Shown one piece after another: positions 25,197-32,760 of a stretch of DNA of 32,760 nt (position 1 is its first letter; every line of letters starts with the position of its first letter). Source of the stretch: Defluviitaleaceae bacterium (GTDB lineage Bacteria > Bacillota > Clostridia > Lachnospirales > WQUN01). The translations under genes were made by a program, and so were the position numbers. The stretch covers positions 1 through 32,760 of the forward strand of contig WRBD01000025.1 in assembly GCA_009779835.1 (NCBI GenBank), given 5' to 3'. The notes under the pieces are model-generated. The model was not told where the DNA came from and searched no databases. It saw only the letters and a list, made by a program, of their open reading frames with translations.

Positions 25197-26153
25197 TTAT
25201 TGGAGGGCAGAAAGCGTCGCAAGGGTAAGCTTGCGTACTTTTTTAAAATTAATTGTGCTTGCATAAATTTCTTCTAACTTGACATGATGTGTTTTTGATA
25301 ACTGCATGGAATCTACGGCGGCGGTGAGAACTTCGTTAAATAATTTTCCGGAATATAAAGTGCCGTCGGTTGCGGCATAGGATATTTTCATTTGCGGCAA
25401 ATATAAATAATCGAGACGCTCGGGTGCGAGGGGGCAGTAAAAGCTTTCCGTGCTGATTCCGGCGGCATTGGCCTGATTTTTTAATTCAATTAAAAAACTG
25501 CTTGCCGCCGTGCCGAATTCTTCGCAAAGATTGTGAACTTTGCAGTCTTTGAAATAATCTTCGGCAAAGCTTACATAACCGTCGGGGGTTACGGCACTTA
25601 AAAATAATTTTCGGTTCGAGCCGATAAAATTATCATGCGTACGAAACTTTTTTAGCCACTCCGCAATCTGCTCATATGCATAGTTATCGGAAGTTTTATT
25701 TTCCGCAGTAAAAATTTTTCCTGCCGCCGCAATATATGCGACGGTTTTTTCGTTTTGAAGTTTTTTCGCAAGCATTAAAGATTTTATTTCGTCTACGTGG
25801 CAAATGATTTTTTTTTCATCTATGAATTCCGCGAAATCTATGAGTTTATCAATGGCTCCGGGAATTTCCGGGTCGCGCGAATGCGGCAAAGTTGCGTCTG
25901 TAATACATATGCCGCGCTCCGGAATCGCTAATGCGTCAAGGCTTTCAGCGTCGTTCGAGCAGTGAAATTTTTCTGTGTCTGTACCGGAAGTCTCAAACGC
26001 CGCAGCAATTTTCTTTATAAATGTGCTTTTTCCCGAACCCGACGAACCTTTTAAAAAATATCGCAGTTTAGCTTTCTCCGTCGGCATTATATGGTCGAAA
26101 AAATCTACAAACCCTTTGGGAGTAACTGCTCCCGCAAACATATGTTTTGTCAT
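25197..26153 (-). CDS. P-loop ATPase with duplicated architecture (PRK06851-like)
   Basis: 318 residues from the ATG at 26153 (MTKHMFAGAVTPKG), preceded by CAGAGGA; a 27-codon upstream extension has no SD. The protein is an internal duplication. Repeat 1 has MFAGAVTPKGFVDFFD and P-loop GSSGSGKST (36-44). Repeat 2 starts LFLSAVTPDGYVSFAEDYF (about 183-201), but its P-loop position reads EFGTAASSF (212-220), with no GKS/T. So one nucleotide site is probably intact and one degenerate. The family is found in spore-forming Firmicutes and its function is unknown. It is divergent from dpaAB. Confidence 0.75.
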   Translation of the reverse strand: MTKHMFAGAVTPKGFVDFFDHIMPTEKAKLRYFLKGSSGSGKSTFIKKIAAAFETSGTDTEKFHCSNDAESLDALAIPERGICITDATLPHSRDPEIPGAIDKLIDFAEFIDEKKIICHVDEIKSLMLAKKLQNEKTVAYIAAAGKIFTAENKTSDNYAYEQIAEWLKKFRTHDNFIGSNRKLFLSAVTPDGYVSFAEDYFKDCKVHNLCEEFGTAASSFLIELKNQANAAGISTESFYCPLAPERLDYLYLPQMKISYAATDGTLYSGKLFNEVLTAAVDSMQLSKTHHVKLEEIYASTINFKKVRKLTLATLSALQ

Positions 26154-26211
26154 GTTTTTGTTCCTCTGACTTTTTTTATAATATATTCTACCTTCAATTC
26201 GTGTGTACCTG

Positions 26212-26240
26212 TACCACAAAAGGACAGTCTGCATATCATA
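26212..26240 (+). promoter_or_regulatory. Candidate sigma-K promoter of dpaAB
   Basis: TACC (26212-26215), 16 bases, then CATATCATA (26232-26240). The -10 fits the sigma-K pattern CATANNNTA exactly and the AC core of the -35 is present. It ends 28 bases before the dpaA start. In Bacillus the dipicolinate synthase operon is transcribed by sigma-K in the mother cell. Confidence 0.5.
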
Positions 26241-26268
26241 AAGAATAATGGTTTATAAGGAGAGCAGA

Positions 26269-27030
26269 ATGAACGGAATGATTATCAAGGACGATGCAAG
26301 GTACGACTATTGCGAAAACTTCTTGAAAAATTGCGGACATACTTTTAACGCGGCGAAAAATCTGAATTTTGTCATTTTTCCTTTCAAGGGGGAGGTTGAC
26401 CTTTCCAAATATGACGACAGCTTTTTTGCGGAGTTGAAAAAAGGCACGCCGATATTTTCGGGAGTTTTGAACATGGCGCTTGCGTACAAATGCGAAAAAT
26501 ACGGGCTTGAATATCACGCGATGATAGAAAAACGCGGAGTCGCGATAAAAAACGCCGTGCCAACAAGCGAAGGCGTTTTGACATATCTTATTGCGAACCG
26601 GAATGAAACCATCGCGGGAAGCCGTGTGCTTGTAGTCGGCTACGGAATTTGCGGAAGCGATTTATGTAAACGATTAAAGGCTCTGGGCGCAGACGTGTAC
26701 TCTCTTGTGCGAAACAGAGAAAAGGAATCGTCTGCATACACCGACGGTATTACGCCGCTTTACCTGCCCGGGATTTTTGAAAAAACATCCTTTGACATTA
26801 TCATTAACACCGTTCCCGAACGGGTTCTGTCAAACAAAATGCTTTCTAAAACAAACGGCGCGATTCTTATAGACATTGCGTCAAGCCCTTACGGCTTTGA
26901 CATCGGATACGCAAAAAAACTTAACGAAAAATCCGCAATTCTTCCCGGACTTCCGGGAAAATTTGCAGCAAAAACAGCCGGCGAGATTTTGGGTGAATAT
27001 ATAAATTATATTTTATCGGGAGGGCAATAA
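26269..27030 (+). CDS. dpaA: Dipicolinate synthase subunit A
   Basis: 253 residues from the ATG at 26269, which has AAGGAG upstream; an earlier in-frame ATG lacks an SD. Rossmann NAD(P)-binding motif VLVVGYGICGSDL (120-132), preceded by the N-terminal catalytic part (AVPTSEGVLTYLIAN) and followed by IIINTVPERVLSN and LIDIASSPYGFD, all typical of SpoVFA/DpaA. With DpaB it oxidises dihydroxytetrahydrodipicolinate (from the lysine pathway) to dipicolinic acid in the mother cell, for import into the spore core. It is shorter than the Bacillus form (about 297), mainly in the N-terminal half. One base separates it from dpaB. Confidence 0.93.
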   Translation: MNGMIIKDDARYDYCENFLKNCGHTFNAAKNLNFVIFPFKGEVDLSKYDDSFFAELKKGTPIFSGVLNMALAYKCEKYGLEYHAMIEKRGVAIKNAVPTSEGVLTYLIANRNETIAGSRVLVVGYGICGSDLCKRLKALGADVYSLVRNREKESSAYTDGITPLYLPGIFEKTSFDIIINTVPERVLSNKMLSKTNGAILIDIASSPYGFDIGYAKKLNEKSAILPGLPGKFAAKTAGEILGEYINYILSGGQ

Positions 27031-27031
27031 A

Positions 27032-27622
27032 ATGGAGTTGAAAGGTAAAAAAATCGGCTTTGGAATCACCGGTTCATTTTGCACAGTTTTAGAAATTTTT
27101 GAACCGCTTGCTATGTTGAAAGATTTAGGCACGGAAATTTTTCCGGTGGTATCCGAAAATGTTTTCAAGCACAGTTCGCGTTTTCACGACAGAGATTCTT
27201 TCATAAATAAAGTACAAGAAATATGCGGCAGAGAAGTAATAAGCACAATAAACGGTGCGGAAACCTTCGGCCCCGACAATCCAATGGATATCATGATTAT
27301 CGCGCCTGCCACAGGCAACACAATCGCCAAGCTTGCAAACGGAATCTCCGACGGCGCGGTGCTTCTTGCATCGAAAGCCACTTTGCGTAACGGCAGTCCT
27401 GTTCTGCTTGCTCTGTTCTCCAACGACGCGCTTGGCATGAATGGCATAAACGTAGCAAAACTCTACAACACGAAAAATATCTTCTTCGTCCCCTTCGGGC
27501 AGGATAACCCAATAAAAAAACCAACCAGCATGACCGCCGACCTTTCTCAATTAAAAGAAGCCTTAACGTGCGCGCTGGCCGGAAAACAAATACAGCCTTC
27601 AATAATAATGCATAAATATTAA
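27032..27622 (+). CDS. dpaB: Dipicolinate synthase subunit B (flavoprotein)
   Basis: 196 residues of the flavoprotein/HFCD fold. FMN-binding GFGITGSFCTVLEIFEP at the N-terminus, then IIAPATGNTIAKLANGISDGAVLLASKATLRN with its PATGNT loop, and a C-terminal part ending in the DPA-synthase pattern FFVPFGQDNPIKKPTS. It matches SpoVFB/DpaB in length and motifs. It follows dpaA by one base with SD GGGAGG inside dpaA, so the pair is stoichiometrically co-translated. Together with spoVM it is the strongest evidence that the host forms endospores. Confidence 0.94.
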   Translation: MELKGKKIGFGITGSFCTVLEIFEPLAMLKDLGTEIFPVVSENVFKHSSRFHDRDSFINKVQEICGREVISTINGAETFGPDNPMDIMIIAPATGNTIAKLANGISDGAVLLASKATLRNGSPVLLALFSNDALGMNGINVAKLYNTKNIFFVPFGQDNPIKKPTSMTADLSQLKEALTCALAGKQIQPSIIMHKY

Positions 27623-27648
27623 TGCTTTTGAAAAGAGAATTAAAATAC

Positions 27649-27690
27649 AGGGGACGAGGAAACTGTCAATTTTTCCCGTCCCCTTTGATA
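27649..27690 (+). terminator. Terminator of dpaAB
   Basis: AGGGGACGAGGAAA (27649-27662) pairs with TTTCCCGTCCCCT (27672-27684), with one mismatch, followed by TTGATATTT, 27 bases after the dpaB stop. Confidence 0.75.
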
Positions 27691-27837
27691 TTTATCCGGT
27701 TCAGAACCCCTACATCACAAAAAAATTTTTATTAACTCAATTTTTATTAAACCAAATATAATTTTTCGACAACCATATATAGAGAGGAACGACCGTCATT
27801 AAAATGTTATAAAAATGTAAAAATTGATTGACGGATT

Positions 27838-27867
27838 TCACAACAGGGTGTTATTATCAATAGCGGA
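27838..27867 (+). promoter_or_regulatory. Promoter of the PHP-GH5 gene
   Basis: TTGACG (27838-27843) and TATTAT (27862-27867), with an 18-base spacer, about 43 bases before the start. SD GAGGAG is seven bases before the ATG. The rest of 27691-27837 is AT-rich with no gene. Confidence 0.6.
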
Positions 27868-27910
27868 GAAGTTTAATATTTTATGTAAAAAAAGGAAGAG
27901 GAGTGGGTGT

Positions 27911-30900
27911 ATGGGAGCCTATATCAAGAGGCGAATTTGTCTTTTAATGGCATTTATCATGATTGCGGGAAGTCTTCCCGTTACGGCGCAAGACAGTGAT
28001 TATGCGCTAAGTTGTCCTCCGACATTAAGTGAGGATGAAATTTACGATTTGCCCGAGTTTTTAGTTGCTTCGCCTTCGGCATTTGATACTATGATGGTTG
28101 AGCCGTTTAGTGAAACCGAAAGCATATCATGGACAGTTAATCCTGTCGATGCCGATGTTAATGTAACCCGCGTTTCCGGTAACCACATACTGGAATTAAA
28201 CCTTACACCGGAAGAAAAGGATATGCTTGGCGATATTTCAAGTGCAACTTTAGTTATAGGAGTATCACCTGCTTTTGGTGCGCGGCGTTTGGCGGTTTGG
28301 TCGGATTTGACCGGACGTGACGAGGATGGAAGTGTTGCTGAAAATGTAAATAATATTACTTTCTTGTCTTCGGCTAATCTTGGGGTTGCAAACAGAATTG
28401 TGCGTACGTCCGGTTTATCAGGTGCAACTTCTGCGACATTAACAATTCCGACAAGTATGCTTACAAACGGTGCCGATACTGCATCAAAGATTTATATTGC
28501 CACTACCACGGATTCCAATCTCAATCCTCCGGATCACCCTACCAGCCCCGGTAATCCCGAAGCACTTACTTTGGCGGCCAACCACAGGGGCGGCGGAACT
28601 AGTAATGAGTTCAATAACTTCCAAAGCGTAGTGTTAAATGTTGTTGAGGGATTACCGACTATAGGCACTATTTTTGACCTTCAAGCGCATATTGCCGGAA
28701 TGCCGACAGGCACATTCGCAAACACAACACATTTGATTTCATCACATACGGGAGGCACGCCCGAAAACGTAGTACTTGGTATAGCAACAGGCGGCTCGCC
28801 TGCTCCCCCTGCTGGAATCACGCGATATTTAACGGTAAACCGTCAGCAGGCAAACAGAACACGCGGTTTGCTTTTAAGGGGTATTCCGCTTGAAGCGGGC
28901 GACACAATAACCGTTCACGGACGGTTGGTTACAACTACCACGGGTCTTAGAATGGCCTTTCAAGAAGAAGCAGTCACCGGTAATATGCAATCTCTTCCCA
29001 TTGGTCACGGCGAGTTTACAATGACTTACACCGTATCTCCGGGACTGGCAGAAAGTTCAAACCAAAATATACGTATTATTGCCCATGGAGAAGCGGGTAC
29101 GGCAGATGTTGCCGCCCTTTTCCGTGTTTATAACATTACCGTGTACCGCGAGGACAGAAGCGCAGATATAGTTCGCGTACAAAACCCGGCAATGGGTGGT
29201 GTATTTGAAGTTGTAAGCCCCTATTCGACTGTAAACTGGAATACATGGCACCAGTTCCGCGCCGCGCACCATACGCACACAATTCGTTCGGACGGTGCCG
29301 CATCGCATCGCGATATGCTGGTAGACCACTATAACAGAGGTTTTAGCATAGTTGCCTCAACAGACCACAATGTAATTGAAAACGGTGACTGGACAACGCA
29401 CCCGCCTGAGCCCACAGTTAACCATTGGACACCCCGTCAGTGGGACCATGCCAGCAACTTAATGACAACGGCAGAGCAGGATTTAATCAACGCCGGAACT
29501 TGGACTGTCGGTTCGGGGCGGGCTTTGCCGACAGGTTCGCGCTTTTCCGCTCTTGGTTTTATGCGCCCGCAAATGCGCGGAATACTTGGATTGCCCGGCA
29601 CCCCGACCGGTACCAACGCGGGCATGATTTCCGTGCCTAACTCAAACGAGCAGACTATCAGAGACCATGTTCTCACGTACTGGCTTAATCATAACTCATC
29701 AAATGCTTCCTCCAGTGTAGACACCGAAGTAGTTATTACCAACCTTCTCACACAGGTGCAAAACAGCACCAACGGTATGGCGGTATTCGCGCACCCAGGC
29801 AGACATACTTGCGGCCGTGCCACTAGATGCAGTATGCATTCCAACTCCGGCAACAGGTGTGAACACTCCGGAGCCGCCGGTAATATTGCCGCTTCAAACC
29901 TGCCCCGTGAAGTAAACAGATATGTAACAAGGTTTAATAACTTCTCCCGTGCAATCGGGATGGAGATTTATAACCGGCCCGACCACGAATCCCGTTCAGA
30001 CAGAATTTTATGGGATAACATTCTTATGGAAATAATGCCGCAGCGCGAAAGAAATGTTTGGGGCTTCGCAAATGACGACTCCCACAGCATGGACGGCACG
30101 GGGCTTGGCTGGAACGTAATGCTTATGCCGTCGCTTACAGACGGAAACCACCGGACGGCAATGCGTGACGGTACGTTTTACATGGTAAGCCGCATTGACC
30201 GCAGGCTTGGTGTAAACGCGGGTCAAGGCACCGGCGCAGCGGGCGGATGGCATGAACCTCTGATGAACAGGCAGGCTCCGGCAATAACAAATATTTCTGT
30301 AACGGGTCAAACCATTACGATTACAGGTGTTAACTACGACGAAATCCTGTGGATTACAGGAAACCCGTTCCGTGCAGGCTTCCCCGGTACCCCGGCGGAT
30401 GTGACTCAGGGCGGCGGCGTGGTGATTCATGCGGAAGAGTTTAACGCAGCAGGTAATTCGCTTAACTTGGCTCAAACCGGTAGATACGTATGGGGCAACT
30501 ATGTCCGCGCCGTACTGGTTTGCAGAACCGGACACGGTTCAAGAATCAACAGCCACGGTGTCGCGCTTACGCAACCCTTCGGCGTTTACAGGCTTAATTG
30601 TACAACGTGCAGTAACAGTGGCAATTGCTGTAATGCCTGCGGTAATGTTTGCGTGGGCGGCTGTACGTCAACTCCCTGCCAGTTCCTTGCAAATCCAATC
30701 AGACATATGTCCGCCGCACAAGTGGTAAGCGGAATAGGTGCGGGCTGGAATTTGGGTAACAGGTTTGACGCACGCGGTCATGAAACACAGTGGGTAAACC
30801 CAGCAACGACTCAAGCGAATATTCGTGCCATCAAGGCTGGCGGGTTTAACGCCATAAGAATTCCGGTAACATGGACTTCAATCGGAACCGGAAGCCCGGC

Positions 30901-32760
30901 TAACGCACAAGCCGCCGCAACTTGGACTATTCCCCCCGCATGGATGAACCGAGTTCGTGACGTTGTCCGATGGGCTTACGACGAAGATATGTATGTCATA
31001 CTCAACATTCATCACGAAAACTTTATATATGATAATTTAACGGCAAACACTGACCTTGCGGAGCAGATTTTAGTAAACTTGTGGACACAAATCTGCGCCG
31101 CGTTTAATAACCAATTTGGTTACAGATTAATTTTTGCCGGGCTTAATGAGCCGAGGATTATTGGAACACAGGCAAATCCAAGGCCGGATGAATGGAGAGG
31201 CGGTACACCTGCGGAACGTATTGCAATTAACAGGTTGAACCAAACTTTTGTAAACACTGTGCGGAATTCCAAGGGCAATAATGAATATAGGTCACTGATG
31301 GTTCCGACTCACGCGGCAAGTGCGACAAATGCCGCGTTGAGAGGTATTGAAACAAGCGTAACGGGTGCCAACGGCAGAACCATGCCCCCGACAGCAAGTG
31401 CTTTCGTCATGCCAAGTGACCCTTCACCGGCAACAAATAACAGGCTTATTATGTCCGTTCACACTTATTCGCCTTACGATTTTGCTTTCAGGCAACGAGA
31501 CTCGCAAGGAAATGTTATAGGTCTGGGTACAACAAACTGGAGCACATCAGGTTCAAGTGCCGCCGGCCCCGAAAGGATTGATTTCTATTTTGCGAATATT
31601 CAAGCACGCGCGAATGAGTTGGGTGTACCCGTTATTTTGGGAGAGTGGGGTACGGAAAATAAAGATAATACCTCTGCCAGAGTAACCCACGCAACTTATT
31701 ATGTAACACAGGCAAGGCAAAGAGGATGGCCTACGTTCTGGTGGGATAATAACCGCTTAGATGATGCAAACTCCGAGCGTTTCGCTCTATTTAACCCTTC
31801 AAATAATTCTTGGCGCTTCGATACACTTCGTGCTGCCATTATAGCTGCGGCAACGCCTAATCCAACCCCGGTAAGTGTAACCGTAAATTCGCTGGCTACA
31901 ACCGTGCCGCAAGGCGGGACATTGCAGTTTACCGCGCAAGTAGCCCCCTCATCAGCGTCCCAAGCCGTAGCATGGACTATTAATCCGAGTGTTAACGGCG
32001 TATCTATAAGTTCCACAGGTTTATTGACGGTTGGTTCGTCCGTACCCGTCAATCAACAAATTACCGTAAGGGCAACGGCGGTCGGTCATAATACTGTCTT
32101 TGGTACAAGGCAAGTAACCGTGTCCGGCATTACCGCGACAGGCGTAACCGTAACAGCGGCGGACGACGCGGAAACCGTATTGCAAGGCGGGACATTGGCG
32201 TTCAGTGCGTCGGTAATCCCCGTAAACGCGCCGCAAACCGTAACATGGAGTATTAATCCGGCAGTTAACGGCGCGGCCATAAGCACCACGGGTGTGTTAA
32301 CGGTCGGTTCGTCAGTAGCCGTAGGAACAGATATTACAATAAGAGCAACTGCCTCTACCGGCACAAATGTTTTCGGTCAAAGCATCGTAACAGTAACATC
32401 AGGTACAATAAACCCGACAGGTGTAACCGTATCCGCGGCTGGCGGAGCAACAACCGTAACGCGGGGCGGAACATTGGCATTCAGTGCGGTAGTAGCACCT
32501 GAAGGTGCGCCACAGGCGGTAACATGGAGTCTTGTATCAGCGGTTAACGGCGCATCAATAGACGCTAACACCGGTGTATTAACAGTTACCACAGCCGCAA
32601 ATGCCGGTGCGCAAATAAATGTAAGGGCAACGGTGGTTGGTCATACAAGTATCACCGATACAATGACAGTAACTGTAAGTGATATCGTCCCAACAGGTGT
32701 AACCGTATCGGCTGCGGGCGGAGCAACAACCGTAACACGCGGTTCGACATTGGCATTCAG
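27911..32760 (+). CDS. Secreted PHP-phosphoesterase / GH5 / Ig-repeat fusion (3' end cut)
   Basis: The frame is open from ATG 27911 to the right edge (1616 codons visible, no stop). Signal peptide with likely cleavage after PVTA (about 26). An unrecognised region (27-250) is followed by a beta-rich, CBM-like module (about 252-430). Next is a PHP-type metal-dependent phosphoesterase domain (about 448-770) with HHTHTIRSDG (453-462), STDHN (D485, H486), FAHPGRH (H628), MEIYN (E685) and NDDSHS (D722-H725). An IPT-like beta segment (789-893) and a cysteine-rich stretch with eight cysteines (897-923) come before a GH5 endoglucanase domain (about 930-1310) with GWNLGNRFDA, acid/base E1080 in LNEPRI and nucleophile E1245 in GEWG. 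At least four Big_2-type Ig repeats (from about 1317) close the visible part. The GH5 assignment is strong. PHP rests on the ordered metal ligands. Role suggestion: a cell-surface polysaccharide-degrading enzyme with a second hydrolytic activity. Confidence 0.88.
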   Translation, partial: MGAYIKRRICLLMAFIMIAGSLPVTAQDSDYALSCPPTLSEDEIYDLPEFLVASPSAFDTMMVEPFSETESISWTVNPVDADVNVTRVSGNHILELNLTPEEKDMLGDISSATLVIGVSPAFGARRLAVWSDLTGRDEDGSVAENVNNITFLSSANLGVANRIVRTSGLSGATSATLTIPTSMLTNGADTASKIYIATTTDSNLNPPDHPTSPGNPEALTLAANHRGGGTSNEFNNFQSVVLNVVEGLPTIGTIFDLQAHIAGMPTGTFANTTHLISSHTGGTPENVVLGIATGGSPAPPAGITRYLTVNRQQANRTRGLLLRGIPLEAGDTITVHGRLVTTTTGLRMAFQEEAVTGNMQSLPIGHGEFTMTYTVSPGLAESSNQNIRIIAHGEAGTADVAALFRVYNITVYREDRSADIVRVQNPAMGGVFEVVSPYSTVNWNTWHQFRAAHHTHTIRSDGAASHRDMLVDHYNRGFSIVASTDHNVIENGDWTTHPPEPTVNHWTPRQWDHASNLMTTAEQDLINAGTWTVGSGRALPTGSRFSALGFMRPQMRGILGLPGTPTGTNAGMISVPNSNEQTIRDHVLTYWLNHNSSNASSSVDTEVVITNLLTQVQNSTNGMAVFAHPGRHTCGRATRCSMHSNSGNRCEHSGAAGNIAASNLPREVNRYVTRFNNFSRAIGMEIYNRPDHESRSDRILWDNILMEIMPQRERNVWGFANDDSHSMDGTGLGWNVMLMPSLTDGNHRTAMRDGTFYMVSRIDRRLGVNAGQGTGAAGGWHEPLMNRQAPAITNISVTGQTITITGVNYDEILWITGNPFRAGFPGTPADVTQGGGVVIHAEEFNAAGNSLNLAQTGRYVWGNYVRAVLVCRTGHGSRINSHGVALTQPFGVYRLNCTTCSNSGNCCNACGNVCVGGCTSTPCQFLANPIRHMSAAQVVSGIGAGWNLGNRFDARGHETQWVNPATTQANIRAIKAGGFNAIRIPVTWTSIGTGSPANAQAAATWTIPPAWMNRVRDVVRWAYDEDMYVILNIHHENFIYDNLTANTDLAEQILVNLWTQICAAFNNQFGYRLIFAGLNEPRIIGTQANPRPDEWRGGTPAERIAINRLNQTFVNTVRNSKGNNEYRSLMVPTHAASATNAALRGIETSVTGANGRTMPPTASAFVMPSDPSPATNNRLIMSVHTYSPYDFAFRQRDSQGNVIGLGTTNWSTSGSSAAGPERIDFYFANIQARANELGVPVILGEWGTENKDNTSARVTHATYYVTQARQRGWPTFWWDNNRLDDANSERFALFNPSNNSWRFDTLRAAIIAAATPNPTPVSVTVNSLATTVPQGGTLQFTAQVAPSSASQAVAWTINPSVNGVSISSTGLLTVGSSVPVNQQITVRATAVGHNTVFGTRQVTVSGITATGVTVTAADDAETVLQGGTLAFSASVIPVNAPQTVTWSINPAVNGAAISTTGVLTVGSSVAVGTDITIRATASTGTNVFGQSIVTVTSGTINPTGVTVSAAGGATTVTRGGTLAFSAVVAPEGAPQAVTWSLVSAVNGASIDANTGVLTVTTAANAGAQINVRATVVGHTSITDTMTVTVSDIVPTGVTVSAAGGATTVTRGSTLAF
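31874..32760 (+). repeat. Tandem Big_2 Ig-like repeats
   Basis: Repeat units begin at 31874, 32141, 32420 and 32696 (periods 89, 93 and 92 codons); the last is cut by the window. Each reads (G/S)VTVxxA, then TxxxGGTLxF(S/T)AxV, P, AVTW(S/T), NG, TGxLTV, I(T/N)VRAT, VTV. Units 3 and 4 are nearly identical at the DNA level over their first 60 bases, suggesting recent duplication. Confidence 0.88.

Noticed and set aside
31699-32592. Minus-strand frames opposite the Ig repeats
   Set aside because: Repetitive shadows of the Big_2 repeat coding frame, which is open and has family motifs.

Overview
The window looks like a chromosomal piece of an endospore-forming, anaerobic, cellulose- or mannan-degrading Firmicute of the class Clostridia. 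Three things point there. There are sporulation genes: a 24-residue SpoVM-like peptide and the dipicolinate synthase pair dpaA/dpaB. There are very large secreted GH5 glycosidases, one ending in a type I dockerin, so cellulosomal. There is also an intracellular cellobiose phosphorylase. Signalling genes (a GGDEF cyclase and an AgrC/AgrA-type LytTR pair) and Shine-Dalgarno-driven starts fit. The species cannot be named from the sequence alone. No rRNA, tRNA, CRISPR array or insertion sequence was seen.

Layout: 1-130 is the tail of an Ig-like secreted protein. 192-2466 (minus) is an Smr-less MutS2 ATPase behind a roughly 310-nt leader with its own promoter, a short leader peptide and terminator hairpins. 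2575-3519 is an unrecognised gene, convergent with and overlapping a VanW-domain protein (3464-4435, minus). Then come a diguanylate cyclase, a membrane-anchored protein of unknown function and gap. 7281-7506 holds two tiny genes, the second a spoVM. 7545-12278 is a 1577-residue double-GH5 dockerin enzyme, followed by a FliD-like gene. 13652-17096 (minus) has a gene remnant, cellobiose phosphorylase, a small ORF and rpe. Divergent from rpe are rpiB and rluB. 18433-20283 (minus) is the two-component system, with an orphan terminator hairpin beside it on the other strand. 20550-22777 (minus) is a PfkB-like kinase, HIT protein and aquaporin-like operon. 22830-25193 is an rsgA-phosphotransferase operon behind a second leader. 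25197-26153 (minus) is a P-loop protein and 26269-27622 is dpaAB. From 27911 to the window edge an unbroken reading frame encodes a secreted PHP-phosphoesterase/GH5/Ig-repeat fusion.

How the genes work together: extracellular GH5 enzymes release oligosaccharides, cellobiose phosphorylase splits cellobiose to glucose-1-phosphate and glucose, and Gap, Rpe and RpiB serve central carbon flow. SpoVM and DpaAB serve spore coat assembly and dipicolinic acid synthesis.

The most interesting signal is a pair of related leaders at two distant loci. One is in front of the MutS2-like ATPase and one is in front of an RsgA-like GTPase plus an aminoglycoside-phosphotransferase-like kinase. Both have a strong sigma-A promoter, an SD-preceded 11-codon leader peptide, a shared sequence block and the same GATACGA/TCGTATC terminator. 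This is the layout of ribosome-stalling attenuators that control resistance to ribosome-targeting antibiotics. It suggests an inducible ribosome-protection or rescue regulon that uses a MutS2 lacking its nuclease domain. That function is inference; the leader architecture is read directly from the sequence.
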